64,000 bases of DNA from Halothiobacillus sp. (GCA_016278265.1 JADQCE010000002.1:930001-994000); one strand, 5' to 3'; counted from the stretch's first letter, positions 43,303-53,862 are shown. Program-made: numbers and translations. The notes: generated by a model from the sequence alone, not told the origin.

Positions 43303-45960
43303 TTAGCGCTCGATCGGCGGGCCGCAGTCCGGATCGATGTCGTATTTCTTGATCGCCTCGGTGACCTTGGTGGCCGGGATGGTGCCTTCGTCGGCCAGGG
43401 CCTTGAGCGCGGCGACCACGATGTGGGCCGCGTCGACCTCGAAGAAACGACGCAGTGCCGCGCGGGTATCGGAGCGGCCGTAGCCGTCGGTGCCCAGGAT
43501 GGTGAACGAATTCGGCACGAATCGACGGATCTGATCCGGGTAGGCCTGGATGTAGTCGGTCGCCGCGATAACCGGGGCGTTGCGTTCCTCGAGGGCGGCG
43601 GTGATATACGGCGTCTTGGGAGCGGCTTCTGGGTGCAGGCGGTTGTGACGCTCGCAGGCCTGGCCTTCGCGGGCCAGCTCGGTGAAGCTGGTGGCCGACC
43701 AGACATCGGCTGCAACCTTCCAGTCGTCCTCGAGCATCACGGCGGCGGCCTCGGCCTCACGCAGGATGCTGCCGGAGCCCATCAGCTGGACACGGCTCTT
43801 GAGCTTTTTCTTGCTCTCGCGCAGGCGGTAGGCGCCCTTGAGAACCCCTTCCTCGATACCCTCGGGCATCGCCGGGTGCGAGTAGTTCTCGTTCATCGCG
43901 GTGATGTAGTAGTAGCAATCCTGCTTTTCCTCGACCATCGCCTGCAGGCCTTCACGGATGATGATCGCCATCTCGTAGCCGTAGGTCGGATCGAAGACGC
44001 GGCAGCTGGGCACGACCGAGAACATCATGATGTTGTGGCCGTCGTTGTGCTGCAGACCCTCGCCCTCGAGCGTGGTCCGGCCGGCGGTCGCCCCAATCAG
44101 GAAGCCACGCGCCCGGATGTCGCCCGCCAGCCAGGCCAGATCGCCCACGCGCTGGTAGCCGAACATCGAGTAGTAGATGTAGAACGGCACCATCGCCTCG
44201 CCGTAGTTGGCGTAGGCGGTGGCGGCGGCCAGCCACGAGGACATCGAGCCGGCCTCGTTGATGCCTTCCTGCAGCACCTGGCCGTTGGCCGCCTGCTTGT
44301 ACCAGGCCACCTGGTCGGAATCGACCGGCTCGTAGAGCTGACCGGCGGGGTCGTAGATACCCACCTGGCGGAACAACCCCTCGAGACCGAAGGTGCGGGC
44401 CTCGTCTGGGATGATCGGCACGACGCGCTTGCCGAGCTTCTTGTCGCGCAGGATCATCGCCAGGATGCGACCGAAGAGCATGGTCGAGGACATCTCGCGC
44501 TCGCCGGTGCCCTTGAGGATCATGTCGAAGGCCTTGAGCTCCGGTGCCGGGATGGACTCGGCGCGGTCGACGCGGGAGGGCAGGTAGCCGCCCAGCTCCT
44601 TGCGCCGCTCGTTCATGTACTTGATCAGCTCGTGGCTGTCGTCCGGCTTGTAGAACGGCACGTTCTTCTCGAGCTGCTCGTCGGAAATCGGCAGGCCGAA
44701 ACGGTCGCGAAAGTACTTCAGCCCGTCGTTGTCCAACTTCTTCTGCTGGTGGGCTGTCATCGCGCCTTCGCCGAACGGGCCCATGCCGTAACCCTTGATG
44801 GTCTTGGCGATGATGACGGTCGGCTTGCCCTTGCAGTCGTTGGCCGCCTTGTAGGCCGCGTACATCTTGCGCGGGCTGTGGCCACCACGGGTGAGCGAGA
44901 AGATCTCGTCGTCGGTCATGTTCTTGACCAGCTCGGCGGTCTCCGGGTACTTGCCGAAGAAGTGCTCGCGGACGAAGGCGCCATCCTTGGCCTTGTAGGC
45001 CTGATATTCGCCGTCGGGAACCTCCATCATCCGTTCCATCAGCTTGCCCGACTTGTCGCGAGCCAGCAGCTCGTCCCAGCCCGGTCCCCAGATGACCTTG
45101 ATCACGTTCCAGCCGGCGCCACGGAAGCTGCCCTCGAGTTCCTGGATGATCTTGCCGTTGCCGCGAACCGGGCCATCGAGGCGCTGCAGGTTGGCGTTGA
45201 CGATGAAGACCAGATTGTCGAGCTTCTCGCGCACGGCCAGGCCGATGGCGCCGAGTGATTCCGGCTCATCCATCTCGCCATCACCGAGGAAGGCGTAGAC
45301 CTTGCGGCTGTTGATCTTGCCGAAACCGCGCGCGTCCATGTATTTCATGAAGCGTGCCTGGTAGATCGCCATCAGCGGCCCGAGGCCCATGGAGACGGTC
45401 GGGAACTGCCAGAAGTCCGGCATCAGCCATGGGTGCGGGTAGGAGCTCAGCCCATCCTTGTGCGCTTCCTGGCGATAGTTGAGCAGTTGGTCTTCGGTGA
45501 TGCGTCCCTCGAGGTACGCCCGGGCGTACATCCCCGGCGCGACGTGACCCTGGAAGAACACCATGTCGGCGCCTTCCGGATGGTCGTGACCCTTGAAGAA
45601 GTGGTTCAGGGCGACCTCGTACATGGTCGCGCTGGACTGATAGGAGGCGATGTGGCCGCCGACCGAGCTTTCCTTGTTGGCCCGCACCACGATCGCCATG
45701 GCGTTCCAGCGGATCAGAGCGCGCAGGCGCTGCTCGATCTGACGGTCGCCAGGATACTGCGGCTCGTTCTCGGGCGGAATGGTGTTGATGTAGGGGGTGG
45801 TCGCGGAGTAGGGGGTGTCGATGCCGTGCTGGCGCGCCAGCTCGATCATGTTGCCAATCAAATGGCGGGCCTTTTCCGTCCCTTCAAAGCTGACCACTGC
45901 CTCGAGTGCGTCGAGCCATTCCCGGGTTTCCTGCGGATCCTGATCGATGTAATCGGTCAC
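43303..45960 (-). CDS. aceE: Pyruvate dehydrogenase E1 component, homodimeric type
   Basis: 885 residues from the GTG at 45960, which has GAGGA at a proper distance; a GTG two codons earlier overlaps that site. Thiamine-diphosphate binding is seen in GDGEMDEPESLG and the following NANLQRLDGPV. The sequence GHIASYQSSATMYEVALNHFF is typical of AceE. It decarboxylates pyruvate and acetylates the E2 lipoyl group. It is the first gene of the pdh cluster and diverges from argG. Confidence 0.97.
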   Translation of the reverse strand: MTDYIDQDPQETREWLDALEAVVSFEGTEKARHLIGNMIELARQHGIDTPYSATTPYINTIPPENEPQYPGDRQIEQRLRALIRWNAMAIVVRANKESSVGGHIASYQSSATMYEVALNHFFKGHDHPEGADMVFFQGHVAPGMYARAYLEGRITEDQLLNYRQEAHKDGLSSYPHPWLMPDFWQFPTVSMGLGPLMAIYQARFMKYMDARGFGKINSRKVYAFLGDGEMDEPESLGAIGLAVREKLDNLVFIVNANLQRLDGPVRGNGKIIQELEGSFRGAGWNVIKVIWGPGWDELLARDKSGKLMERMMEVPDGEYQAYKAKDGAFVREHFFGKYPETAELVKNMTDDEIFSLTRGGHSPRKMYAAYKAANDCKGKPTVIIAKTIKGYGMGPFGEGAMTAHQQKKLDNDGLKYFRDRFGLPISDEQLEKNVPFYKPDDSHELIKYMNERRKELGGYLPSRVDRAESIPAPELKAFDMILKGTGEREMSSTMLFGRILAMILRDKKLGKRVVPIIPDEARTFGLEGLFRQVGIYDPAGQLYEPVDSDQVAWYKQAANGQVLQEGINEAGSMSSWLAAATAYANYGEAMVPFYIYYSMFGYQRVGDLAWLAGDIRARGFLIGATAGRTTLEGEGLQHNDGHNIMMFSVVPSCRVFDPTYGYEMAIIIREGLQAMVEEKQDCYYYITAMNENYSHPAMPEGIEEGVLKGAYRLRESKKKLKSRVQLMGSGSILREAEAAAVMLEDDWKVAADVWSATSFTELAREGQACERHNRLHPEAAPKTPYITAALEERNAPVIAATDYIQAYPDQIRRFVPNSFTILGTDGYGRSDTRAALRRFFEVDAAHIVVAALKALADEGTIPATKVTEAIKKYDIDPDCGPPIER

Positions 45961-46205
45961 AAGCACTCCTCAAAGCTGTCGTTGGGCGCGTCCGAAATCC
46001 CCATAAAGCGCCTCGTGGCGGGGTTTCGATGGTCGCACCGGACCAAAATTTGCGGCTCATTATGCGTGATTCCGCCGAGTTTTCCTATGTTCGAGCGCAC
46101 GGCGAAGCCGTTTCACGCCGCCTGTGGGCGGTCGAGGTCACGCGGCAAGTGCCGTATTGACGCCGCTTGGCATGGCGTAATCGGGGGATTGAAAACCCCT
46201 ATGCC

Positions 46206-46234
46206 CTGTCATGGCGCAGCGGTGTCTATATAAT
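46206..46234 (+). promoter_or_regulatory. Putative argG promoter
   Basis: TATAAT at 46229-46234 is a perfect -10; CTGTCA at 46206-46211, 17 bp upstream, is a weak -35. The predicted start of transcription leaves a leader of about 48 nt. In the remaining part of 45967-46288 I see only the aceE leader and no small gene. Confidence 0.6.
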
Positions 46235-46288
46235 GGCGCGATCTCGTGCCAAGCACATCGCAAACATAAATCGAAATCAGGAGTTCTG

Positions 46289-47524
46289 ATGAGTAATCCC
46301 GCGGCCCCCAAGAAGCTCGGCAAGGTGGTACTGGCCTACTCCGGCGGCCTGGACACCTCGGTGATCCTCAAGTGGCTGGAAGAGACCTACGACTGCGAGG
46401 TAGTCACCTTCACCGCGGACCTGGGGCAGGGCGAGGAGCTCGACCCGGCGCGTGAGAAGGCCGAGAAGATGGGCGTCAAGGAAATCTACATCGACGACCT
46501 GCGCGAGACCTTCGTCCGCGACTACGTCTTCCCGATGTTCCGCGCCAACGCCATCTACGAAGGCGAATATCTGCTCGGCACGTCCATCGCCCGCCCGTTG
46601 ATCGCCAAGCGCCTGGTGGACATCGCCCGAGAGACCGGTGCCGATGCCGTCGCCCACGGCGCGACCGGGAAGGGCAACGACCAGGTGCGCTTTGAGCTCA
46701 ACGCCTACGCACTTAATCCTGAGATCAAGGTGATCGCCCCGTGGCGCGAGTGGGACCTCACCTCCCGCGAGAAGCTGATGAACTACGCGGAGTCTCGCGA
46801 GATCCCGGTCGACTTTGCCGCCGCCGGCAAGAAATCGCCGTACTCCATGGACGCCAATCTGCTGCACATCTCCTACGAGGGCGGGAATCTCGAGGACCCG
46901 TGGTGGGAGCCGGAAGAGGAGATGTGGCGTTGGTCGGTCAGCCCCGAGCGCGCGCCCGACGAGGCCACCGAGATCACCATCGGCTTCGAGAAGGGTGACC
47001 CGGTCTCGATCAACGGCGAGACGCTTTCGCCAGCCGAGCTGCTGCTCAAGCTCAATCAATTGGGCGGCGCCAACGGGATCGGTCGGCTCGACATGGTCGA
47101 GAACCGCTACGTGGGCATGAAGTCACGCGGCTGCTATGAAACCCCGGGCGGCACGATCCTCCTGAAGGCGCGTCGCGCACTCGAGTCGCTCACGCTCGAT
47201 CGTGGCGAAGCCCACATGAAGGATGAATTGATGCCCAAGTACGCGGAGTTGGTGTACAACGGTTACTGGTTCGCCCCCGAGCGCGAGATGCTGCAAAAGG
47301 CCATCGACGCGACCCAGGACAACGTCAACGGCGACGTCCGCCTGCGCCTGTACAAGGGCAACGTGATCGTTGCCGGCCGCCGGTCCGACAACAGCCTGTT
47401 CGATCCAGCGATCGCGACATTCGAGGACGACGCCGGTGCCTACGACCAGCGCGATGCCGAGGGCTTCATCAAGCTCAACGCCCTACGCCTGCGTATCAGC
47501 GCGAAGGCCGGCCGTCGCGGTTGA
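46289..47524 (+). CDS. argG: Argininosuccinate synthase
   Basis: 411 residues from the ATG at 46289 (CAGGAG upstream). The PP-loop ATPase motif is [10 protein letters not shown]; the family signatures [13 protein letters not shown] and the C-terminal YETPGGTIL are present. It joins citrulline and aspartate using ATP in arginine synthesis, downstream of the carbamoyl phosphate made by CarAB. It stands alone, with a terminator 170 bp downstream. Confidence 0.97.
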   Translation: MSNPAAPKKLGKVVLAYSGGLDTSVILKWLEETYDCEVVTFTADLGQGEELDPAREKAEKMGVKEIYIDDLRETFVRDYVFPMFRANAIYEGEYLLGTSIARPLIAKRLVDIARETGADAVAHGATGKGNDQVRFELNAYALNPEIKVIAPWREWDLTSREKLMNYAESREIPVDFAAAGKKSPYSMDANLLHISYEGGNLEDPWWEPEEEMWRWSVSPERAPDEATEITIGFEKGDPVSINGETLSPAELLLKLNQLGGANGIGRLDMVENRYVGMKSRGCYETPGGTILLKARRALESLTLDRGEAHMKDELMPKYAELVYNGYWFAPEREMLQKAIDATQDNVNGDVRLRLYKGNVIVAGRRSDNSLFDPAIATFEDDAGAYDQRDAEGFIKLNALRLRISAKAGRRG

Positions 47525-47692
47525 AAGGGGGGTAAAGGGCGCTCCGGCAGGACACCGGGGAGCCCTGCCTTCGTGACAGGGACGAACCGCCCCGTACCCG
47601 CAAGGGCGTGATTCACAGGCAAGGGATGTCTGGCATGAAGCGAGTGGCAAACCGCAGAGGAATGGGCGCCATGATGGTGCCTGGGCCGATAG

Positions 47693-47727
47693 GGCGGGTC
47701 GTGGCGTTGGCCACGGCCCGCCTTTTT
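47693..47727 (+). terminator. Rho-independent terminator between argG and the first GGDEF/EAL gene
   Basis: Stem GGCGGG-T-CGTGGC / GCCACG-G-CCCGCC with loop GTTG and TTTTT following. It lies inside the region that would be coding if the downstream gene started earlier, which supports the start at 47767. The rest of 47525-47766 shows no gene. Confidence 0.85.
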
Positions 47728-47766
47728 ATTGTCTTCGGTTCGTCCAGCCGAGCGGGGATCGGTTTG

Positions 47767-50493
47767 ATGCAACACACCGTGCAACGCCTGTTGTTCGGCA
47801 CCATCTTGTTAGCGGCGTGGCAGTCCCCGATCCATGCCCAGGCCTGGGCGAGTGAAGATCGACTGATCAGTATCGGCGTGCTCACCATCACCAGTAAGGA
47901 AGAGGCGCAGGCGCGCTGGAATCCGACCGCCGACTACCTCAGTGACCGCATCGAGGGAGCGCGGTTCGAGATCCGGCCGCTGTACCTACAGGAAGTGGCG
48001 CGTGCCGTCCGGCAGAACGAATTGCACTTCGTGCATCTCCAGCCGCTTCAATTCGTCCAGTTGCGTGCCGACTACGGCCTTGAAGCATTGGCCACCCGCG
48101 TGGTCAACGGGGCGGGCAGCCCGAGTAATCGCTTCGGCTCAGTGATCGTTAGGCTGTCTGATCGCAATGAGATCAACGACCTTGCTGACTTGCAGGGGGC
48201 GATCGTCGCGGGGGTGGCACCCAATGCCCTTGGGGCGTGGATCCTTGGTGCCGAGGAGATCGAGCGGGCCGGGCTCTCGATCGATGACGACATCCTGCCC
48301 CTGTTCGTCGGCCTACCCATGAGCAACGTGCTTGGCGCGGTGGCAGCCGGCCGGGCGGATGCCGGAATTGTGCGGGCCGACGTGCTCACGCGGGAAATCG
48401 AGGCCGGGCATTATTCACCCGAGACATTCCACGTGCTCAACCGCGTCAGTGAACCGGGTTATCCGCATGTCCTCTCGACTCGGCTGGTACCACAGTGGCC
48501 GTTGGCCGTGACGTCCCGAGTGGAGCCGGGCTTGCGCCAACAAGTCCGTTCGGCGCTGCTCTCGATGCCGGCCGATTCTGCCCCCATCCGTGTCGCCAAC
48601 ATCTCCGGCTGGTCCGAACCGGTTGATTACGGTGACCTCGAGGCGCTGGCCGATCGATGGCTGACGCCACCGGTAAGCGTGGTCGACTGGTTGCGTGCCC
48701 ATTGGTGGGTCGTGCCCGTCGGTTTGAGTGCGGTTTTGTCCCTCTTGCTCTGGCAGCAATGGAGAGCCCGCTGCCTTCTGGCCCGGCGCGAACGCGAGCA
48801 CCGGGCCGCACTGACCGCGATGCATGATGGTGTCGTGACGCTCGATGGAGAGGGACGCATCCAGTTTCTCAACCCCTCGGCCGAGCGGTTGCTTCCCGAG
48901 GGAATGCAGCCGGTTGACGCCATGGGTCTGCGACTGACGGATGTGTTCGCGTTGATGTTGCGCCATGACTCTCATGACTTTTCCCTGACCAGCATGATTG
49001 AACAGGTTGCGACCCGCGGTTGGGTGGAATACGCGGTGATCCTGGCGCATGGCTATCCCCGTCGGGTGCTCAACCTGACGGCCGCACGGATGGACGATAT
49101 TGGTGATCACGGCGAGGTTCAGCGGCTGGTCGTTTCAATGATGGACATCACCGAGCTCGACGAGACCAGCCGTCAGTTGGCCTATCGCGCCACGCACGAC
49201 GAGCTCACCGGCCTGCTGACGCGACGCCATTTCCTTGATCAGATCGAGTCGCGGATGCAACCCACTGATTCAAACCAGCATGGTGAAGCCGGAACACTAC
49301 TCTGGATCGATCTGGATCATTTTCGCCTGGTAAACGAAGGAGGCTCGCATCGGATGGGCGACGAGCTGCTCCGACGTCTGGCGGGCTACCTCGGTGTCAT
49401 GCTGCCGCCCAATACGCCGGTGGGGCGCCTCGGTGGTGACGAGTTCGGCATCTACCTGGCCGCCTCGGCCGGTAATGGCTGGCCGGAACGAATACTTCAG
49501 GCGATCCGGGATTTCCGTCTCGATGGAGACGATCAGGCGTTGCGCACGTCGGCCAGCATCGGGGTACGCGAGATGGCCGACGGCGGGGGCTACAACGCCG
49601 CCACGGTCCTAGAAGAGGCCGAATCGGCCTGTGTCACCGCCCAAAAGCTTGGCGGTAACCGGCTGGTGGTGTTCGAAGAAAATGGTGACCAGCGGTCCTT
49701 GCGCCAAAGCGATTTCGCCGAACTTAACCGTCTCAAGCATGCCGTCGAACAGGATCGGTTCGTGTTGCATGCGCAGGAAATCCACGCCATCGGCCCCGCC
49801 GGAACCGACGGGATGCGTCTCGAGGTGTTGCTGCGACTGGCCGGAGAAGATGGCCGGATCGGCTCGCCGGCCCCTTTGATCGAGCTGGCCGAGCGATTCA
49901 ACTACATGCCGCAGATCGACCGGTGGGTGGTCCGCCGGACACTCCAGACCTTGCGTGATCATTTGGTCGAGGGTGCCGCACCGCCGACGCGCTTGACGAT
50001 CAATCTCTCCGGCCAGTCGATGAAGGATGGTGAGCTGGTCGGCTTTGTCCGGGACGAATTGCGACGCTATGAGGTCGATCCAACGTGGTTATGCTTTGAA
50101 ATCACCGAGACCTCGGCCATCGCGAATTTTGATCAAGCGGCCGAGCTGATAGCCTCGCTGCGTGAGCTCGGTTGCCTGGTGGCACTGGACGATTTCGGTG
50201 GTGGCTTGATCTCGTTCGAGTTTCTTCGCCGACTCAAGCCGGACATCGTCAAGATTGACGGCAAGCTGGTCTGCGACCTGGAGCAAGACCGAGTCGCGGC
50301 CGTGATCGTCGAGTCCATTCACGACGTGGCGCGAGTCATGGGAGCCCGTACGGTGGGTGAGTGGGTGGAAACGCCGACCACGTTGGCGCAACTCGAGCGC
50401 ATTGGGGTCGACTTTGTGCAGGGCTACCTGCTGCATCGTCCGGAACCATTGGTCGAGCGACTCGCCGCGGAGCGACAGGCACTGACTGGCTGA
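47767..50493 (+). CDS. Membrane c-di-GMP enzyme: PhnD/TtrS-like sensor, PAS, GGDEF, EAL (paralogue A)
   Basis: 908 residues from the ATG at 47767, which opens a signal peptide (about 1-26). Residues 33-300 resemble the PhnD-like periplasmic domain used by the tetrathionate kinase TtrS (ISIGVLTITSKEEAQARWNP, ADLQGAIVAGVAPNALGAW). A TM helix lies at 312-330 and a PAS domain at about 345-465. The cyclase site is intact: RLGGDEF at 554-560. The EAL domain (about 655-895) reads EVL at 686-688 but keeps NLS, EITET, DDFGGG, VKID and the last E/Q residues, so phosphodiesterase activity is plausible. The ligand is unknown. A paralogue follows 169 bp downstream. Confidence 0.9.
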   Translation: MQHTVQRLLFGTILLAAWQSPIHAQAWASEDRLISIGVLTITSKEEAQARWNPTADYLSDRIEGARFEIRPLYLQEVARAVRQNELHFVHLQPLQFVQLRADYGLEALATRVVNGAGSPSNRFGSVIVRLSDRNEINDLADLQGAIVAGVAPNALGAWILGAEEIERAGLSIDDDILPLFVGLPMSNVLGAVAAGRADAGIVRADVLTREIEAGHYSPETFHVLNRVSEPGYPHVLSTRLVPQWPLAVTSRVEPGLRQQVRSALLSMPADSAPIRVANISGWSEPVDYGDLEALADRWLTPPVSVVDWLRAHWWVVPVGLSAVLSLLLWQQWRARCLLARREREHRAALTAMHDGVVTLDGEGRIQFLNPSAERLLPEGMQPVDAMGLRLTDVFALMLRHDSHDFSLTSMIEQVATRGWVEYAVILAHGYPRRVLNLTAARMDDIGDHGEVQRLVVSMMDITELDETSRQLAYRATHDELTGLLTRRHFLDQIESRMQPTDSNQHGEAGTLLWIDLDHFRLVNEGGSHRMGDELLRRLAGYLGVMLPPNTPVGRLGGDEFGIYLAASAGNGWPERILQAIRDFRLDGDDQALRTSASIGVREMADGGGYNAATVLEEAESACVTAQKLGGNRLVVFEENGDQRSLRQSDFAELNRLKHAVEQDRFVLHAQEIHAIGPAGTDGMRLEVLLRLAGEDGRIGSPAPLIELAERFNYMPQIDRWVVRRTLQTLRDHLVEGAAPPTRLTINLSGQSMKDGELVGFVRDELRRYEVDPTWLCFEITETSAIANFDQAAELIASLRELGCLVALDDFGGGLISFEFLRRLKPDIVKIDGKLVCDLEQDRVAAVIVESIHDVARVMGARTVGEWVETPTTLAQLERIGVDFVQGYLLHRPEPLVERLAAERQALTG

Positions 50494-50578
50494 ACTCGTC
50501 GGCCCAGCTTTCAAAGGGCGGGTATTTGACGCCCCGCCGACCGGGTCGGTTCGGGGATTGATCCTCGTGGATGCGATC

Positions 50579-50610
50579 ATTCCTGTATCAGCGACTGATC
50601 ATCAAGGAAT
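50579..50610 (+). promoter_or_regulatory. Hairpin that could mask a leader-peptide ribosome-binding site
   Basis: ATTCCT..AGGAAT encloses a perfect ATCAG-CGA-CTGAT stem. The 3' arm contains AAGGA, the only good ribosome-binding site ahead of the mini-ORF at 50619. If formed, the structure would lower translation of the leader and the coupled gene. Confidence 0.35.
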
Positions 50611-50618
50611 CATTGATA

Positions 50619-50666
50619 ATGACGATTAAATGCCGCGACTCGGCACGGGTTGTAAATTGCGCATGA
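50619..50666 (+). CDS. Putative 15-residue leader peptide coupled to paralogue B
   Basis: ATG at 50619, preceded by AAGGA 10 nt upstream, encodes [15 protein letters not shown] and stops at 50664-50666, so its TGA overlaps the ATG at 50663 of the next gene (ATGA). The downstream ATG has no ribosome-binding site of its own, so coupled re-initiation would explain its expression. This is prediction only; so short a frame may occur by chance. Confidence 0.35.
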   Translation: MTIKCRDSARVVNCA

Positions 50667-53362
50667 GTGGAGTGCAGACCGGTCGACTGTTTGTATTCGC
50701 CGGCCAATGGATCGCGTCTGCATTGTTTGCCCTGACATCGATTGCGCTCGTCGGTCCAGCATCCGCACAGGCAGACAAGGACAGCGCGGCAACGCCGATT
50801 CAAATCGGTGTGCTTGCCTACGCAGGCAAGGATGAGGCACTCAACCGCTGGCAGGCGACTGCCGACTACCTGAGCGAACGCAACACGGGCTATCGTTTCG
50901 TCATCAAGCCCCTCTTTCTCTCCGAGTTGCGCAATGCGTTTGTCGAAGGGCGACTTGATTTCGTATTGACGCAATCGCTGCAATTCGCGGAGCTGTCCCG
51001 ACTGGACTCCATATGGCCGTTGGCGACCCTGGTGGTCAAGGGCAACGGCCAGCAACTGGAGCAGTTGGGCGCGGTGATCTTCACCCGCCAAGGCACCGGC
51101 TTTGTTGAGCTCGATGACCTGGTTGGCGCCCGCATCGCCGGCACCAGCCCGAATGCGCTGGGCGGCTGGCTGCTCGGGATGCAGGCGCTGGAGGATTCCG
51201 GTCTGGATGTCGAGCACCAGATCACGCCGATCTTCACGGGATTGCCATTGGAAGCGGTGGTGGATGCGGTGCTCGATGGCCGAGCGCATGCGGGGGTGGT
51301 CCGTTCGAGCTTCTTCCAGCGCTATCTAGAAGCCTATCCCGATAGCCGATTGGTTCCAGTGGGGCAGGCGAGACGTGAGGGGTTCCCTTACCCCAGCAAT
51401 ACCCCGTTGGTCCCCGAGTGGCCGTTTGCCGCCACCGCCCGGGCGCCGGACGGACTGGTCGCCAGTGTTGCTCGTCAACTGATCGCGATGCCGGGCGGCA
51501 CGCCGGCGGCCGAGCAGGCGCGTATCGTAGGATGGCGTACGCCACTGGACTATTCCATCGTCGACCGGCTGCACGACAAGTGGCTCCCCGAGCCGATCTC
51601 ACCCGCCTCCCTGCTGCGACATTTCTGGCAGTACCTGGTGCTCATTCTGGCGGTGGTTCTGGCCTTGTTTGCCTGGCAGGCGCGCCGCGCCGCGCGGCGA
51701 CTCGGTGCCGAAAAACGTCGTCTTCGACGCGCTTTCTCCGGCCTGCATACCGGTGCGGTACTCACCGACGCCTCGGGACATATCCTGCTCACCAATCGAG
51801 CGGTCGAGACATTTGCACGCGCGGATCTCGACGGCGAGCTGGCCGGACGGTCCTTCTGCGAGGTGTTCAACCTCCAGATAGAGGGACTGTCACCGCAGTG
51901 TGCGTTCGCTGATCTGGTCGAGCAGATTGAGACCCAAGAGACGCACTCGGTCGATGGCATGATCGAACGCGACAATCAGCGATTTGACGTCAATCTCAAA
52001 CTCAGTCGGCTGGAGGCTGAGGGCGGCACCCAGTTGCTCGTATCGATGCTGGATGTCACCGATCTGCGCTCGGCCAATGCCCTGCTGACCTACCGGGCTA
52101 CCCATGACCGGTTGACCGGTGTCCTCAATCGGGAGGCCATGGAGGAATTTCTTTCCCAGGCCATGCCCGGCAAGGCCCCGCGCAACGAGCCAGTCCACGC
52201 CAGTTGTCTGGTCTGGACCGATCTGGACGAATTCCGACTGCTCAATGAAATCGGCAGCCGCGAGTTGGGCGACCGTATTCTCGCCTCGCTGGCCAGCCAC
52301 TTCTCGCTTGAATTACCGTCGGACGCCGTTCTTGCTCGCATGGGGGTCGACGAATTCGCCATCTGGATGCCATTAGCCAGTCGTGATACCTGCGCGCTGG
52401 TCGCCCGTGAGGTGCTGGAAATCATTCACTCCTTTCAGCTGCCGGATGAGCACGAGCACCTGCGGCTCAAGGCTAGTGTCGGCGTGACCCGCATCGACAG
52501 CGACGATCTACTGGCCTCGCGCCGCCTGGAGGATGCCGAACGTGCCTGCCAGAGCGCCCAACGACTGGGCGGCGATCGGGTGGTGCAGTTCTCCGGTGAA
52601 GACACCGAATTGCTGGAGCGTGAGCAGCAGATCGAACGCTACAACGCGCTGCAGGCAGCAATTGCCGAGGACCGGCTTGATCTTGCCGCCCAGCGCATCG
52701 TCCCGGTAGCCGCAGGCACTCCAATAATCCACGAAATGCTCCTGCGCGTGACGGGCGGCGATGGGCGCCTGCGATTTCCGAGTGAATACATCGAGATCGC
52801 GGAAAAACATAATGCCATGGGCGAAATTGATCGCTGGGTGATACGCCAGAGCTGCCGCTGGCTCGCTCGCCAGTCCCCGGATAGCGGCACCTTGAGCATC
52901 AACCTGTCGGCTCATTCGGTGCAGGACCCGGAGATGCTGGACTTCATCCGCCAGGAACTCGGCGTCTGGGGTGCGGATCCCGCCCGTGTTGTCTTCGAGA
53001 TCACCGAAACCGCGGCGATTCTCAACCTCGATCAGGCCGAACGATTGATCGGATCGATGCGTCGAATTGGGTGTCGGTTTGCCCTGGATGACTTCGGCGG
53101 CGGTTTCCTTTCATTCGAATACCTGCGTCGCCTCAACCCGGATATCGTCAAGATCGACGGGCGACTGATCGAAGACCTGTCACACGATCCCGTGGCCGCG
53201 GTAATCGTCTCCGCCATCGTGCAGGTGTCTCGCGTCATGGGCGCGCAGACCGTGGCCGAGTGGGTGGAAACCGATGACCAATACCGGCGGGTGATCGAGA
53301 TGGGTGTCGATTACATCCAAGGCTTCTTGCTACATCGTCCGGCGCCGTTGGACCAGCGTTAA
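50663..53362 (+). CDS. Membrane c-di-GMP protein: PhnD/TtrS-like sensor, PAS, degenerate GGDEF, EAL (paralogue B)
   Basis: 899 residues from the ATG at 50663; an in-frame ATG at 50630 is possible but lacks a well-spaced ribosome-binding site. A signal peptide (about 1-36) is followed by a PhnD/TtrS-like domain ([25 protein letters not shown]), TM at about 322-340 and PAS at about 352-470. The GGDEF site is GVDEF (561-565), so cyclase activity is doubtful. The EAL domain reads EML at 691-693 but retains NLS, EITET, DDFGGG, VKID and EWVE. It is collinear with paralogue A throughout, indicating tandem duplication and division of roles. Confidence 0.9.
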   Translation: MSGVQTGRLFVFAGQWIASALFALTSIALVGPASAQADKDSAATPIQIGVLAYAGKDEALNRWQATADYLSERNTGYRFVIKPLFLSELRNAFVEGRLDFVLTQSLQFAELSRLDSIWPLATLVVKGNGQQLEQLGAVIFTRQGTGFVELDDLVGARIAGTSPNALGGWLLGMQALEDSGLDVEHQITPIFTGLPLEAVVDAVLDGRAHAGVVRSSFFQRYLEAYPDSRLVPVGQARREGFPYPSNTPLVPEWPFAATARAPDGLVASVARQLIAMPGGTPAAEQARIVGWRTPLDYSIVDRLHDKWLPEPISPASLLRHFWQYLVLILAVVLALFAWQARRAARRLGAEKRRLRRAFSGLHTGAVLTDASGHILLTNRAVETFARADLDGELAGRSFCEVFNLQIEGLSPQCAFADLVEQIETQETHSVDGMIERDNQRFDVNLKLSRLEAEGGTQLLVSMLDVTDLRSANALLTYRATHDRLTGVLNREAMEEFLSQAMPGKAPRNEPVHASCLVWTDLDEFRLLNEIGSRELGDRILASLASHFSLELPSDAVLARMGVDEFAIWMPLASRDTCALVAREVLEIIHSFQLPDEHEHLRLKASVGVTRIDSDDLLASRRLEDAERACQSAQRLGGDRVVQFSGEDTELLEREQQIERYNALQAAIAEDRLDLAAQRIVPVAAGTPIIHEMLLRVTGGDGRLRFPSEYIEIAEKHNAMGEIDRWVIRQSCRWLARQSPDSGTLSINLSAHSVQDPEMLDFIRQELGVWGADPARVVFEITETAAILNLDQAERLIGSMRRIGCRFALDDFGGGFLSFEYLRRLNPDIVKIDGRLIEDLSHDPVAAVIVSAIVQVSRVMGAQTVAEWVETDDQYRRVIEMGVDYIQGFLLHRPAPLDQR

Positions 53363-53463
53363 GCCAACCACTGTGCGTGTTCGCATGGCCTGACGCAATC
53401 GTCTACAGTCGCGCCCCTCCAGATCAAACACGACTTCGATTCAAACCTATTGGGAGACGACGC

Positions 53464-53847
53464 ATGCGCATTCTTCACACCATGATCCGTGTCAGTGATC
53501 TCGAGAAGTCATTGGCCTTCTATACCGACGTGCTCGGCATGAAACTCCTGCGCCAACAGGACTACCCGGCCGGCGAATTCACGTTGGCCTTCGTCGGTTA
53601 TGGCGAGGAGAGCGAAACGGCGGTGCTCGAGTTGACCTACAACTGGGGCGATCACCAATACGACCTCGGTGACGGTTATGGCCACATCGCAATCGAGGTT
53701 GATGATGTCTACGCGGCGGCCGAGAAAATTGCTGAAAAAGGGGGCAAGATCCTGCGTGAACCCGGCCCGATGAATGCAGGCTCTACCGTCATCGCGTTCG
53801 TCGCGGATCCCGACGGTTATGCCATTGAATTGATCGGCGCGAAGTGA
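53464..53847 (+). CDS. gloA: Lactoylglutathione lyase (glyoxalase I)
   Basis: 127 residues from the ATG at 53464 (GGGAG upstream). The metal ligands of the family are His5 (ILHTMIRV), a Glu in VLELTYN, His in GYGHIAIEV and Glu in GYAIELIG. It isomerises the methylglyoxal-glutathione adduct to S-lactoylglutathione. The size and the short loops match the Ni2+-dependent bacterial type. It ends before a palindrome and a strong terminator. Confidence 0.97.
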   Translation: MRILHTMIRVSDLEKSLAFYTDVLGMKLLRQQDYPAGEFTLAFVGYGEESETAVLELTYNWGDHQYDLGDGYGHIAIEVDDVYAAAEKIAEKGGKILREPGPMNAGSTVIAFVADPDGYAIELIGAK

Positions 53848-53862
53848 TGTGAAAAAAGGCCG

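Noticed and set aside
43423-45258. A 611-codon open frame on the plus strand opposite aceE
   Set aside because: It is a shadow of the strongly coding aceE frame; it has no ribosome-binding site and a low-complexity, non-family-like composition.
47608-47766. An N-terminal extension of paralogue A from 47608
   Set aside because: It would run through a strong terminator hairpin and bury the signal peptide; the ATG at 47767 is preferred.
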